Counted from the first letter of the stretch, positions 14,499 to 23,492 are shown. The stretch: 64,000 bases of DNA from an uncultured Acidovorax sp. (GCA_913774625.1 CAJYHL010000069.1:182334-246333); one strand, 5' to 3'. Notes: generated by a model from the sequence alone, not told the origin. Numbers and translations: made by a program.

Positions 14499-16199
14499 AT
14501 GGACATGAATGACCGCATCTGGCTCGGCAGCTATCCCCCGGGCGTGCCTGCCGATATCGACCCCTCGCAATACACCTCGCTGGTGGCGTTGATGGAGGAG
14601 GCCTTCCGCCAGTACGGCGACCGCGTGGCCTACAGCTTCATGGGCCGCGACGTGACCTATGCCGAGACCGATGCCCAGAGCCGCGACCTGGCCGCCTACC
14701 TGCAGGGCCTGGGCCTGGCCAAGGGCGACCGCGTGGCCATCATGATGCCCAACGTGCCCCAGTACCCGGTGGCCGTGGCCGCCGTGCTGCGCGCGGGGCT
14801 GGTGGTGGTCAACGTCAATCCGCTCTACACGCCGCGCGAGCTGGAGCACCAGCTCAAGGACTCGGGCGCCAAGGCCATCGTCATCATTGAGAACTTCGCC
14901 CATACCCTGCAGGCCTGCATCGCGCAGACGCCGGTCAAGCACGTGGTGCTGGCCTCCATGGGCGACCGGCTGGGCTTCCTGAAGGGCGCCGTGGTCAACT
15001 ACGTGGTGCGTCACGTCAAGAAGCTGGTGCCCGAATTCCAGCTGCCCGGCGCGGTGCGCTTCAACGACGCGCTCTCCAGGGGCGCCGGAGCGAAGCTGGC
15101 CGCGCCCAGCCTGCAGCCCGACGACGTGGCCCTGCTGCAGTACACGGGCGGCACCACCGGCGTCTCCAAGGGCGCGGTGCTGCTGCACCGCAACGTGATC
15201 GCCAACGTGCTGCAGTCCGAGGCCTGGAACCTGCCGGCCATGGCCCAGGTGCCGGCCGGCGAGCAGCCCACCACCGTCTGCGCGCTGCCGCTCTATCACA
15301 TCTTCGCCTTCACGGTGAACATGATGCTGTCGCTGCGCACCGGCGGAAAGACCATCCTCATCCCCAATCCGCGCGATCTGCCGGCGGTGCTGAAGGAATT
15401 GTCCAAGCACACCTTCCACAGCTTCCCGGCGGTCAACACGCTGTTCAACGGCCTGGCCCACCATCCCGACTTCAACACCGTCAACTGGAAGAACCTGCGC
15501 GTGTCGCTGGGCGGCGGCATGGCGGTGCAGGGCGCGGTCGCCAAGCTCTGGCTGGAGAAGACCGGCTGCCCGATCTGCGAGGGCTACGGCCTGTCGGAGA
15601 CCAGCCCCTCGGCCAGCTGCAACCCGATCACGGCCAAGGAGTTCACCGGCACCATCGGCGTGCCGCTGCCCAGCACCTACATGAAGCTGATCGACGACGA
15701 GGGCCAGGAGGTGACCGGCGCCGGCCGCACGGGCGAGATCGCCATCAAGGGCCCGCAGGTCATGGCCGGCTACTGGCAGCGGCCCGACGAGACCGCCAAG
15801 GTGATGACGGCCGACGGCTATTTCCGCTCGGGCGACATCGGCGTGGTGGACGAGCGCGGCTTCTTCAAGATCGTGGACCGCAAGAAGGACATGGTGCTGG
15901 TCAGCGGCTTCAACGTCTATCCCAACGAGGTGGAAGACGTGGTGGCCGCCATGCCCGGCGTGCTGGAATGCGCCGTGGTGGGCGTGCCCGACGAGAAGAC
16001 GGGCGAGGCCGTGAAGCTGGTCATCGTCAGGCGCCCGCCCGCGGCCGGCGCCGAGGAGCTGACCGAGGCCCAGGTGCGCGAGTTCTGCAAGGCCAACCTC
16101 ACCGGCTACAAGCAGCCGCGCGTGATCGAGTTCCGCACCGAGCTGCCCAAGACGCCGGTGGGCAAGATACTGCGGCGCGAGCTGCGCGACAAGAAATGA
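14499..16199 (+). CDS. fadD: long-chain fatty acid-CoA ligase (AMP-forming)
   Basis: Activates fatty acids to acyl-CoA through an acyl-adenylate, feeding beta-oxidation; usually a peripheral inner-membrane protein. The 566 residues carry the ATP-binding loop YTGGTTGVSKGA, CEGYGLSETSP, the A8 hinge RSGDIGVVDERGFFKIVDRKKD and the C-terminal catalytic lysine in KTPVGKILRREL. The start is ATG 14499 or the ATG two codons later at 14505. An inverted-repeat operator lies 69 bp upstream, which suggests control by a fatty-acid-responsive repressor. Chain-length preference is not visible. Confidence 0.92.
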   Translation: MDMNDRIWLGSYPPGVPADIDPSQYTSLVALMEEAFRQYGDRVAYSFMGRDVTYAETDAQSRDLAAYLQGLGLAKGDRVAIMMPNVPQYPVAVAAVLRAGLVVVNVNPLYTPRELEHQLKDSGAKAIVIIENFAHTLQACIAQTPVKHVVLASMGDRLGFLKGAVVNYVVRHVKKLVPEFQLPGAVRFNDALSRGAGAKLAAPSLQPDDVALLQYTGGTTGVSKGAVLLHRNVIANVLQSEAWNLPAMAQVPAGEQPTTVCALPLYHIFAFTVNMMLSLRTGGKTILIPNPRDLPAVLKELSKHTFHSFPAVNTLFNGLAHHPDFNTVNWKNLRVSLGGGMAVQGAVAKLWLEKTGCPICEGYGLSETSPSASCNPITAKEFTGTIGVPLPSTYMKLIDDEGQEVTGAGRTGEIAIKGPQVMAGYWQRPDETAKVMTADGYFRSGDIGVVDERGFFKIVDRKKDMVLVSGFNVYPNEVEDVVAAMPGVLECAVVGVPDEKTGEAVKLVIVRRPPAAGAEELTEAQVREFCKANLTGYKQPRVIEFRTELPKTPVGKILRRELRDKK

Positions 16200-16290
16200 C
16201 CATCCCCCCGGACGGCGCCAGCGCGGCGGGGCGGCCCTTGCGCGGCGTCCGCCGGCATGGCGCGCGCCTGTCTCGCAGGCTGCATCACCC

Positions 16291-17016
16291 ATGACCACCG
16301 CCATCCTCAGCGCCCTCCCGGAAGAACAGGCCGGCCTGGTCCACGCGCTCGCGCAGCCGCACCCGCCGAGCATCACCCATGCGGGCCGCGCGTTCTGGCG
16401 CGGCGAGATGCACGGCCGCTCCGTGGTGCTGGCGCTCTCGGGCATCGGCAAGGTGGCGGCAGCCACCACGGCCACGGCCCTCATCGAGCGTTTCGGCGCC
16501 ACCCGCATCGTCTTCACCGGCGTTGCCGGCGGGCTGGGCGACGGCGTGGCGGTGGGCGATGTGGTGGTGGCGCGCGACTTCATCCAGCACGACATGGACG
16601 CCTCGCCGCTCTTCCCGCGCTGGGAGGTGCCCGGCTACGGCCGCGCCCGCTGGCCCTGCGATGCGGCGCTCACCGCCAGGCTGGAAGCCGCGGCCGACGC
16701 CTGCCTGCAGCGCCTCGCTGCCGGCCGCCGCCACACCGGCCTGATCGCCAGCGGCGACGTCTTCGTGGGCTCCGCCGCCGGTGCGCTGGGCCTGCGCCGC
16801 TCGCTGTCCGACGCCGGCCACGACGTGCTGGCGGTGGAAATGGAGGGCGCCGCCGTGGCCCAGGTCTGCGCCGACTACGGCGTGCCCTTCGCCGCCATGC
16901 GTACCATCTCCGACCGCGCCGACGACACCGCCCACGTCGATTTCTCCCGCTTCGTCACCGAAGTCGCCAGCCGCTACGCCGACGAAATCATCGGCGAGTT
17001 CATGCGGTCGCTATGA
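16291..17016 (+). CDS. mtnN: 5'-methylthioadenosine/S-adenosylhomocysteine nucleosidase
   Basis: Cleaves adenine from MTA and SAH, recycling methylation and polyamine by-products and producing the S-ribosylhomocysteine used by LuxS. The 241-residue protein has the family landmarks LSALPEEQAG at the N-terminus (with the Glu base), GVAGGLGDGVAVGDVVVA, the AVEMEGAAVAQVC ribose-binding segment and the catalytic Asp in TISDRAD. It follows fadD on the same strand after 91 bp. It converges with corA, separated by a composite palindromic repeat. Confidence 0.93.
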   Translation: MTTAILSALPEEQAGLVHALAQPHPPSITHAGRAFWRGEMHGRSVVLALSGIGKVAAATTATALIERFGATRIVFTGVAGGLGDGVAVGDVVVARDFIQHDMDASPLFPRWEVPGYGRARWPCDAALTARLEAAADACLQRLAAGRRHTGLIASGDVFVGSAAGALGLRRSLSDAGHDVLAVEMEGAAVAQVCADYGVPFAAMRTISDRADDTAHVDFSRFVTEVASRYADEIIGEFMRSL

Positions 17017-17130
17017 AGAAGCAGCGTAAGGCGCTGGATGGATGGTTCGATAGACGCTGCGAGCGTCACCGGCAGGGCTCCGGCATCGCCCGGAAGACGG
17101 CCTCCGGCACAGGGCATGCCTTCACCAGCA

Positions 17131-17206
17131 GACGCCACGGATCCGGCTCTGCCGGTCCGTAGGCGTCGTCCCCCTTGAGGGGGAAGCCGCGAAGCGGCTC
17201 AGGGGG
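17131..17206. repeat. composite palindromic element between mtnN and corA
   Basis: Three inverted repeats are packed end to end: GACGCC..GGCGTC enclosing ACGGA/TCCGT and CCGGC/GCCGG (17131-17167); CCCCC-TTGA-GGGGG (17170-17183); and AGCCGC-GAA-GCGGCT (17185-17199), followed by AGGGGG. It ends 3 bp before the corA stop codon between two convergent genes. It probably acts as a bidirectional terminator or mRNA-protecting structure. The second half resembles REP-like repeats I recall from Comamonadaceae. Confidence 0.7.
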
Positions 17207-17209
17207 TGA

Positions 17210-18196
17210 TTACTTCAACCAGCCCCGCTTGCGGAAGTACCACATCGGCCCGATGGCGCTCGCCACCATCAGCGCGATGCCGTAGGCGTAGCCGTAGTCC
17301 CACTGCAGCTCCGGCATGAACTGGAAGTTCATGCCGTAGACGCTGGCGATCAGCGTGGGCGGCAGCAGGGCCACGCTGGCCACCGAGAAGATCTTGATGA
17401 TCTTGTTCTGGTTGATGTTGATGAAGCCGACCGTGGCGTCCATCAGGAAGTTGATCTTGTCGAAGAGGAAGGCCGTGTGGTTGTCCAGCGACTCGATGTC
17501 GCGCAGGATCTGGCGCGCCTCCTCGAACTGCTCGGCGTTGAGCATCTTGCTGCGCATCATGAAGCTCACGGCGCGGCGCGTGTCCATCACGTTGCGGCGG
17601 ATGCGGCCGTTCAGGTCTTCCTGCCGGGCGATGGCCGAGAGCACCTCGCCCGCGCGGGTGTCGGTCACGTCGCCGGCCAGCACCTGGGTGCTGACTTCCT
17701 TCAGTTCGTCGTAGATGTTCTCCAGCGTGTCGGCCGAGTATTCGGCGTCGGCGTCGAACAGTTTGAGCAGCACCTCGCGCGCGTCCTCGATCAGGCCCGG
17801 CGCGCGGCGCGCGCGCATGCGCAGCAGGCGGAAGACGGGCACGTCCTCGTCGTGGATGGAGAACAGCACGCCCTTGCTCTTGAGCGAGTCGTTGACCAGG
17901 TTCAGGATGAAGGCCACCCGCACCGAGCGCGGGTCTTCGTCGTCATCGATCAAAAAGTCGCTGCGGATGTGCAGCTCGCCGTTGTCCTCCGCGTAGAAGC
18001 GGGCCGATTCCTCGATGTCTTCGTCCATCGCGTCTTCCGGGATGGACAGGCCGTAGTGCTGCTTGATCCAGCGCTTTTCTTCGAGCGTGGGCGACTCCAG
18101 ATCGACCCAGATGGGCTGGAACTGCGCGAGTTCCTCCAGGGATTCGATTTCTTCCTGGACGAGCCGGCCGTTGGCCAGCGTAAAGATGTTGAGCAT
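17210..18196 (-). CDS. corA: CorA-family divalent metal transporter (first copy)
   Basis: Pentameric inner-membrane Mg2+/Co2+/Ni2+ channel. The 328 residues have a long acidic and helical cytoplasmic domain (about 1-265) and two C-terminal membrane helices. The selectivity signature GMN is in SVYGMNFQFMPEL (about residue 288), and the tail is a basic FRKRGWLK. It stands alone, convergent with mtnN. A second, longer corA-like gene lies at 53800-55044, so the two may differ in substrate or direction. Confidence 0.95.
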   Translation of the reverse strand: MLNIFTLANGRLVQEEIESLEELAQFQPIWVDLESPTLEEKRWIKQHYGLSIPEDAMDEDIEESARFYAEDNGELHIRSDFLIDDDEDPRSVRVAFILNLVNDSLKSKGVLFSIHDEDVPVFRLLRMRARRAPGLIEDAREVLLKLFDADAEYSADTLENIYDELKEVSTQVLAGDVTDTRAGEVLSAIARQEDLNGRIRRNVMDTRRAVSFMMRSKMLNAEQFEEARQILRDIESLDNHTAFLFDKINFLMDATVGFININQNKIIKIFSVASVALLPPTLIASVYGMNFQFMPELQWDYGYAYGIALMVASAIGPMWYFRKRGWLK

Positions 18197-18443
18197 GGGG
18201 GCTCACTCCCGGTGTGAGGTTGGCGGCTGCGGTGAGAGGGTGCGGGGGAGGAGGCGCTTTCAACCCCGCGGCAGGCGACCGGCCGGGCGTTGAAAGCTAC
18301 CGACTGGGGTAGGTTTCCACGGAAGGGTTCTCCATGATTGAGCTGCAGGACATGCGAGGCGGCGGATTATGGCATCGCAGGCCCCTGCGGCGGCGCTTGC
18401 CGGCCGCGCGCCGCGGGGCTTTTCCCCACCCCTTCGTCGATGA

Positions 18444-19244
18444 TCAGCCCGCGCTGCCGCGCACCAGGGCCAGCGCCCGGCACAGGTCGGCCCAGGCGGC
18501 GGCCTTGGCTTCGGGCGCGCGCAGCAGATAGGCCGGGTCGTAGCTCACCACGGCCGGCACGCGCATCCCGCCCGGGCCCTCGAGGGACTGCATGCCGGCC
18601 CGCAGCCGGCCCAGCGGTTCGCGGCTGCCCAGCACCACACGGGCGGCGCCCAGGCCCAGCACCAGGACCATGGCCGGGCGCAGTTCGGCCAGGGCGTCGG
18701 CGACGCCGTCGGCCGGCTCGGTCCCACCTGCCGCTGCCGCGCCGCTGCGGCCCAGCGTAGCGATCCAGGTGCGCGGATGGCGGTGCAGTTGCATGGCGCG
18801 CAACATGTTGTCCAGCAGCTTGCCGGCATCGCCCTGCAAGGGCTGCCCGGGCGTGGCGCTTTCGAGCACCACCAGCCAGCCGGAGCCCAGCGCGGACGGC
18901 GTGGCGGCCGGATCGGCCTGCGGGTAGGCCGCCACGGGAGCGTGCCAGACCAGGCCGGGGCCGGTGGCAGCGGTGGCGGCAGGCATGGCCGGCGCAGGGG
19001 CAGGGGCTGCCACGCGCGGGGCGGCGGCTGCCGGGGCTGCGGCGGGCGCGGGCGGCTGCTGCGCCGTGCGGGGGGCGGCCTGCGACGGCGATGGCGATGG
19101 CTCCACCGCCGGCGCGGCGGCAGGCGAGGAGGGCGCGGTCTGCAGTTCGGCGGCGGCCTGCGCCGCGGCGGGCGCGGGCGCCCAGACGGAGATGCCCATC
19201 TCCAGCAGCATGGCGCGTTGTCGGGCGTCGAGGTCCAGGCTCAT
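18444..19244 (-). CDS. uracil-DNA glycosylase superfamily protein, degenerate family-4-like
   Basis: A 266-residue protein. An Ala/Pro-rich stretch (about 22-95) precedes a domain with family-4 UDG hallmarks: PLQGDAGKLLDNMLRAM, a central VLVLGLGAARVVLG strand, and a C-terminal VVSYDPAYLLR.P..KAAAWADL. The usual GEAPG motif, the four Fe-S cysteines (none is visible) and the His-Pro of the H(P)SxLLR motif (here Asp-Pro) are absent. It overlaps rimI by 4 bp (ATGA), so it is translationally coupled in a tsaB-rimI operon. Glycosylase activity is doubtful. Confidence 0.7.
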   Translation of the reverse strand: MSLDLDARQRAMLLEMGISVWAPAPAAAQAAAELQTAPSSPAAAPAVEPSPSPSQAAPRTAQQPPAPAAAPAAAAPRVAAPAPAPAMPAATAATGPGLVWHAPVAAYPQADPAATPSALGSGWLVVLESATPGQPLQGDAGKLLDNMLRAMQLHRHPRTWIATLGRSGAAAAGGTEPADGVADALAELRPAMVLVLGLGAARVVLGSREPLGRLRAGMQSLEGPGGMRVPAVVSYDPAYLLRAPEAKAAAWADLCRALALVRGSAG

Positions 19245-19726
19245 AGTTTCAGGCTCATCACGATGGCGTCTTCACGCTGGCCGCCATGGGCGGGGTAGTA
19301 GCGCTTGCGCTCGCCGACGACGGCATAGCCGTGGGCGGCATAGACCTGGCGGGCCCGCAGGTTGCTCACGCGCACTTCCAGCCACAGCCAGTCGGCCCGC
19401 TGGCCGCGCGACCACAGGGCCAGCGCGTCGAGCATCACGCGGGCCCAGCCCTGGCGCTGGAATGCGGGCGCGACGGTGAGGTTGAGCAGATGCACCTCGT
19501 CCACGCCGCGCATGGCGACGAAGTAGCCGACCAGCGTCTCGCCGGCCAGCAGCAGCTGCGCCTGGTAGCCGGCGGCCAGCGCGTCGATGAAGTTGCCGCG
19601 CGTCCAGGGGTGCGGATAGGCGGCGTTTTCCACGTCGAGCAGGGCGTCGAGCCGGTCGATGGTCAGCGGCTCGAAGCGCACCTCGGTGCCGGGCTGCGCG
19701 CTGGGCGGACGGGGCAGGGCGCTCAT
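19241..19726 (-). CDS. rimI: ribosomal protein S18-alanine N-acetyltransferase
   Basis: GNAT-fold acetyltransferase expected to acetylate the N-terminal alanine of ribosomal protein S18. Its 161 residues show NAAYPHPWTRGNF, VHLLNLTVAPAFQRQGWARVML (acetyl-CoA-binding loop), LEVRVSNLRARQVYAAHGY and a C-terminal RKRYYPAHGGQREDAIVM, all typical of RimI. It overlaps both neighbours by 4 bp (ATGA junctions), in the common bacterial pairing with tsaB. Confidence 0.92.
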   Translation of the reverse strand: MSALPRPPSAQPGTEVRFEPLTIDRLDALLDVENAAYPHPWTRGNFIDALAAGYQAQLLLAGETLVGYFVAMRGVDEVHLLNLTVAPAFQRQGWARVMLDALALWSRGQRADWLWLEVRVSNLRARQVYAAHGYAVVGERKRYYPAHGGQREDAIVMSLKL

Positions 19727-20442
19727 GCTGCGGCCGGCGCGGCGCTGGCGGCTGCCAGCTTGGCGGCCGCGCGCTCTTCCGTGGTCTGCGCGACCTTGTC
19801 GCGGATGTAGCGCGGCAGCGCGGCGGCGGCGGGCAGGGCCGCACCGGACGCCAGCAGCGCCGGGGCCAGCCGCAGCAGGGCCGCCGCCGTGGGCAGGGCG
19901 TGGACGTGGGTGGCCTCGGGCGCAAGCCGTCCGGCGTAGGCGGCCTGGGCATTGCCCGCCACCGTGAAGCCGGCGGGCACGGCCAGCGCCTGCGGCGCGC
20001 AGAGGATGAAGTCTTCCGGCGCCAGCCAGCGGCCGTCGGCCTGGTAGGTGAAGGCGGCGGCATAGACCTCGTCCATGCGCGCGTCCAGCACCGCCATCAC
20101 CTGCGTGCAGCCATGCTCGGCGCGGGCTTGCTCGGCCACGGCCAGCAGGGTATCGACCGGCAGCACCGGCACGCCCTGTCCGCTGCGCGCACCGAAGGCC
20201 AGGCCCTGGGCGACGGCGCAGGCGGTGCGCAGCCCGGTGAAGGAGCCCGGCCCGCGCCCGAACACCACGGCGTCCAGCGTGTCGAAGGACAGGCCCGCAT
20301 CGGCCAGCAGCGCATGGACCGCCGGGATCAGCGTGGCCGACGCCTGAGCGCCGCCGGGCCCGCGATGCTCGCGCACCCGCTCGCCGTTGCGCACGGCGAT
20401 GGACAGGGTGTCGGTGCTGGTGTCGAGGGCAAGCAGATGCAT
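19723..20442 (-). CDS. tsaB: tRNA t6A37 threonylcarbamoyltransferase complex subunit TsaB
   Basis: ASKHA-fold scaffold partner of TsaD and TsaE for N6-threonylcarbamoyl-adenosine formation at position 37 of ANN-decoding tRNAs. The 239 residues start LALDTSTDTLSIAV and include VFGRGPGSFTGLRTACAVAQGLAFG and VLDARMDEVYAA. I chose the ATG at 20442 because family homology starts MHLLALDTST; 42 further open codons upstream are rejected. Sua5/TsaC, the preceding enzyme of the pathway, is encoded about 6 kb away at 25360-26373. Confidence 0.93.
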   Translation of the reverse strand: MHLLALDTSTDTLSIAVRNGERVREHRGPGGAQASATLIPAVHALLADAGLSFDTLDAVVFGRGPGSFTGLRTACAVAQGLAFGARSGQGVPVLPVDTLLAVAEQARAEHGCTQVMAVLDARMDEVYAAAFTYQADGRWLAPEDFILCAPQALAVPAGFTVAGNAQAAYAGRLAPEATHVHALPTAAALLRLAPALLASGAALPAAAALPRYIRDKVAQTTEERAAAKLAAASAAPAAA

Positions 20443-20596
20443 CGTGGGATCGGGAGGGCGGAAGCGGGTGCGGGAGCGGGGTGCGGACGAAGCCAGGCCC
20501 CGATTATCGGCGGGCCGCGATGGCCCCGGCCGCGGGGCGGTCAGCAGGCCTGGCGTGGATGCGAACACTGACGCAATCAGGCCCTAGACTGCCCGC

Positions 20597-22090
20597 ATGG
20601 TGAAATTCTTCTTGCAACGGAGGGGCGTCTCTGCCGCCGCCGCTCTGGCCCTGCTGGCAGGCCTGCATGCCGTGCCTGCGGCATCCCAGGGCTTGGCCGC
20701 TTCCTCTTCTTCCTCGTCTTCCCCTCCCGCTGTTCTGCCCCCGGCCGTGGACGCCGCCCTGCTGCGCGCCAAGGTGCCGCGCGATGCGATGTCCGCCGTG
20801 GTGGTGGAAGTGGGCGGCCAGGTGCCGCCGCGCCTGGCCTACCGCGCCCAGGTGCCTGCCAACCCGGCCTCGGTCATGAAGCTGGTCACCACCTACGCGG
20901 GGCTGGACCTGCTGGGCCCGGCCTTCACCTGGGAGACGCCGGTCTATCTGGATGCCGCGCCTCAGGGCGGCAGCCTGCGCGGCAACGTCTATATCAAGGG
21001 CCAGGGCGATCCCAAGCTGGTGGTCGAGCGGCTGTGGCTGCTGATGCAGCGCCTGCGCGCCCAGGGCGTGCAGACCATCGCGGGCGACATCGTGCTGGAC
21101 CGCAGCGCCTTCGACGTGCCGGCGCACGACCCCGGCCAGTTCGACGGCGAGCCGCTGCGCCCCTACAACGCCGCGCCCGACGCCCTGCTGGTCAACTACA
21201 AGAGCGTGGTCATGAGCTTCGTGCCCGACCCGGCGGCAGGCGTGGCCCGCGTGGCCTACGAGCCGCCGCTGGCCCCGATGCAGCTGCAGCCCACCGTGCC
21301 GCTGGCCGCGCCGGGCACGCCCTGCGGCGACTGGCGCGCCGGCCTGCAGGCCGAACTGGGCGAGGCGGCGCGCATCGGCTTTCAGGGCACGTATCCGGCG
21401 GCCTGCGGCGAACGCCAGTGGGCCGTGGCGGCGGCCGATCCGGCAGGCTTCGCGGCGCGCGCGATCGAAGGCATGTGGCGCGAGGTCGGTGGACGCCTCG
21501 CCGGCACGGTGCGCGACGGGCGCGTGCCGGCCGGACTGCAGCCGGCCTTCAGCCTGCGCTCGCCGCCGCTGGCCGAGGTGGTGCGCGACATCAACAAATA
21601 CAGCAACAACGTGATGACGCAGCAGCTCTTTCTCAGCCTCGCGCTGCAGCGCGGCGGCACGGGCAGCTTCGACGGCGCGCGGGCCCTGCTGGGCCAGTGG
21701 TGGCGCCAGCGCATGGGCTCGGCCTTCGATGCGCCCGTGATGGACAACGGCGCCGGCCTGAGCCGCGAGGGCCGCATCAGCGCCGCCGCGCTGGCGCGGC
21801 TGCTGCAGGTGGCCTGGGCCTCGCCCGTGATGCCCGAGCTGATGGCTTCGCTGCCGATCGCGGGCGTCGATGGCACGCTGCGCCGCGTGCAGGGCCGGGC
21901 CGCCGGCAGCGCCCATCTGAAGACCGGCACGCTGCGCGACGTCACCGCCATGGCCGGCTACGTGCTCGGCGCCAGCGGCCGCCGCTATGTGCTGGTGGCG
22001 CTCGTCAACCATGCCAATGCGCCCGCGGCGCGGCCTGCCATCGAAGCCCTGGTGGACTGGGCCGCGGCCGACGGGCCGCGCGTGGATTGA
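20597..22090 (+). CDS. dacB: D-alanyl-D-alanine carboxypeptidase/endopeptidase (PBP4 type)
   Basis: Periplasmic serine peptidase that trims or cleaves peptidoglycan cross-links. It has 497 residues with a signal peptide (about 1-30), a Ser-rich stretch, then the three penicillin-binding motifs: SVMK (Ser92-Lys95), SNN (336-338) and KTG (442-444). The roughly 240-residue insertion between the first two motifs is characteristic of class C PBPs. It is divergent from tsaB, with 154 bp between. A PBP5-type enzyme is encoded at 58978-60159. Confidence 0.93.
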   Translation: MVKFFLQRRGVSAAAALALLAGLHAVPAASQGLAASSSSSSSPPAVLPPAVDAALLRAKVPRDAMSAVVVEVGGQVPPRLAYRAQVPANPASVMKLVTTYAGLDLLGPAFTWETPVYLDAAPQGGSLRGNVYIKGQGDPKLVVERLWLLMQRLRAQGVQTIAGDIVLDRSAFDVPAHDPGQFDGEPLRPYNAAPDALLVNYKSVVMSFVPDPAAGVARVAYEPPLAPMQLQPTVPLAAPGTPCGDWRAGLQAELGEAARIGFQGTYPAACGERQWAVAAADPAGFAARAIEGMWREVGGRLAGTVRDGRVPAGLQPAFSLRSPPLAEVVRDINKYSNNVMTQQLFLSLALQRGGTGSFDGARALLGQWWRQRMGSAFDAPVMDNGAGLSREGRISAAALARLLQVAWASPVMPELMASLPIAGVDGTLRRVQGRAAGSAHLKTGTLRDVTAMAGYVLGASGRRYVLVALVNHANAPAARPAIEALVDWAAADGPRVD

Positions 22091-22268
22091 GACGGTGGGC
22101 GGGTTCCGGGAGCGTTCGGGGCCGGACGGTTCCGGCAGTGCATCTGCAGGCCTGGCCGGACCGTGATGAAAGCCCCTTCGGGCAAAGTTGTCAGTGGCTT
22201 TTTGGAGCGTCAGTGTTTACCCGGGCAGTCGTGTGCAGGTGCCCCGCATACGATATCCCCTGGAAAAA

Positions 22269-22282
22269 AGAACGACCGTTCT
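22269..22282 (+). promoter_or_regulatory. perfect inverted-repeat operator candidate upstream of the SGNH lipase
   Basis: AGAACG-AC-CGTTCT has perfect 6-bp arms inside the AT-rich stretch AAAAAAGAACGACCGTTCT. It lies 22 bp before the SGNH lipase start codon, overlapping the likely promoter. It shares 16 contiguous bases (AAAAAAGAACGACCGT) with the site upstream of fadD, so both genes may answer to one repressor. Confidence 0.6.
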
Positions 22283-22303
22283 ATTTCATTACAGGAGCTT
22301 TAG

Positions 22304-23455
22304 ATGAAACCTCGCATGCAATGGGCTGCCCGCGCGGCCGTGGCCTCCGCCGTCACCGCAATGCTCGCCGCCTGTGGCGGCGGTGGGTCCGACACCACGC
22401 CGGCTGCCAAAGTCACGTCCGTCCGCGTCATGGGCGACAGCCTGGCCGACAGCGGAACCTTCGGCTACAAGTTCACGGTGCAGGGCACGGCCGCCACCGG
22501 GGCGGGCTCCACCCCCATCTGGCCCGAGCGCGTGGCATCCGCCTATAGCCAGACGCTGTGCCCGCACTACGTCTTCACGGGCTCCAGCTTCAACGTCAAC
22601 GCCACCTGCTCCAACTACGCGGTGGGCGGTGGCCGCATCAACAACTTCACCTCGCCCGCCTCACCCCAGTCCATCACCCGCCAGCTGCAGGATTCCGGCA
22701 CCGCGGGCTACAGCGGCTCCGAATTGGTCCTGATCGACGGCGGCGGCAACGATGCGGCCGACCTGATCGGCGCCTACCTGAGCATCCAGCGCGATGGCGG
22801 CGCCTCCTACCGCGCCCTGCTGACCACGCTGCTCGACACCGCCACGGTCAACGCCGCCTTCGCGGCAGGCGCCGCGGGCCTGGCCCAGGTCGGCGGCCTC
22901 TACATGCAGACCCTGGGCACCCAGTTCGCCGCCAACATCAAGGCCCAGACCGTCGCCAAGGGCGCCAACCGCGTGGCCGTCGTGAACATGCCCGGCGTCA
23001 CGCTCACGCCGCGCTTCCGCCTGGTGCTGCAATCTGTGGCCGCCGCCAGCGGCGCCGCTGCCGCCGCGCAGGCCTCCACGGTGTTCGACGGCTGGGTGCA
23101 GGCCTTCAACGCCACGCTCGCAGCAGGCCTGGCCGGCGACAGCCGCCTGGCCGTGGCCGACCTGTACAGCTCGTTCAAGGACCAGGCCAACAACCCTGCC
23201 CAGTACCAGCTGACCAATGTCACCACGCCGGCCTGCCCGGCCACCGGCATCGGCAGCGACGGCCTGCCCACCTACAACTTCCCCACCTGCACCGCAGCGT
23301 CCCTGTCGGCCCAGACGCCGCCGGCCGGCGCCACGGGCGGCTCGGCCTGGTGGCAGAGCTACGGCTTCGCCGACGGCTTCCATCCCACGCCCTACGGCCA
23401 TCAGCTGGTGGGCCAGCTGGTCTCGCGCACCCTGGCCACCGCCGGCTGGCTCTGA
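22304..23455 (+). CDS. SGNH/GDSL-family esterase lipoprotein
   Basis: Predicted exported lipid esterase or lipase. Its 383 residues begin with a lipoprotein signal whose lipobox MLAAC places the lipidated Cys at 24, followed by a GGGG linker. The SGNH blocks are intact: nucleophile Ser46 in GDSLADSG, NYAVGGG (block II), GGGND with Asn149 (block III), and DGFHPT with Asp357/His360 (block V). An inverted-repeat operator 22 bp upstream is shared with fadD, suggesting a role in fatty-acid acquisition. ompW follows after 37 bp. The natural substrate is unknown. Confidence 0.87.
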   Translation: MKPRMQWAARAAVASAVTAMLAACGGGGSDTTPAAKVTSVRVMGDSLADSGTFGYKFTVQGTAATGAGSTPIWPERVASAYSQTLCPHYVFTGSSFNVNATCSNYAVGGGRINNFTSPASPQSITRQLQDSGTAGYSGSELVLIDGGGNDAADLIGAYLSIQRDGGASYRALLTTLLDTATVNAAFAAGAAGLAQVGGLYMQTLGTQFAANIKAQTVAKGANRVAVVNMPGVTLTPRFRLVLQSVAAASGAAAAAQASTVFDGWVQAFNATLAAGLAGDSRLAVADLYSSFKDQANNPAQYQLTNVTTPACPATGIGSDGLPTYNFPTCTAASLSAQTPPAGATGGSAWWQSYGFADGFHPTPYGHQLVGQLVSRTLATAGWL

Positions 23456-23492
23456 CCCGCCCCCGAGCGATACCTATCAGGAGTTGTCTTCC

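Noticed and set aside
17010..17026. GCTATGAAGAAGCAGCG at the mtnN stop as another repeat core
   Set aside because: Matches the consensus at only part of its length and the second arm is lost; probably chance around a CTATGA stop.
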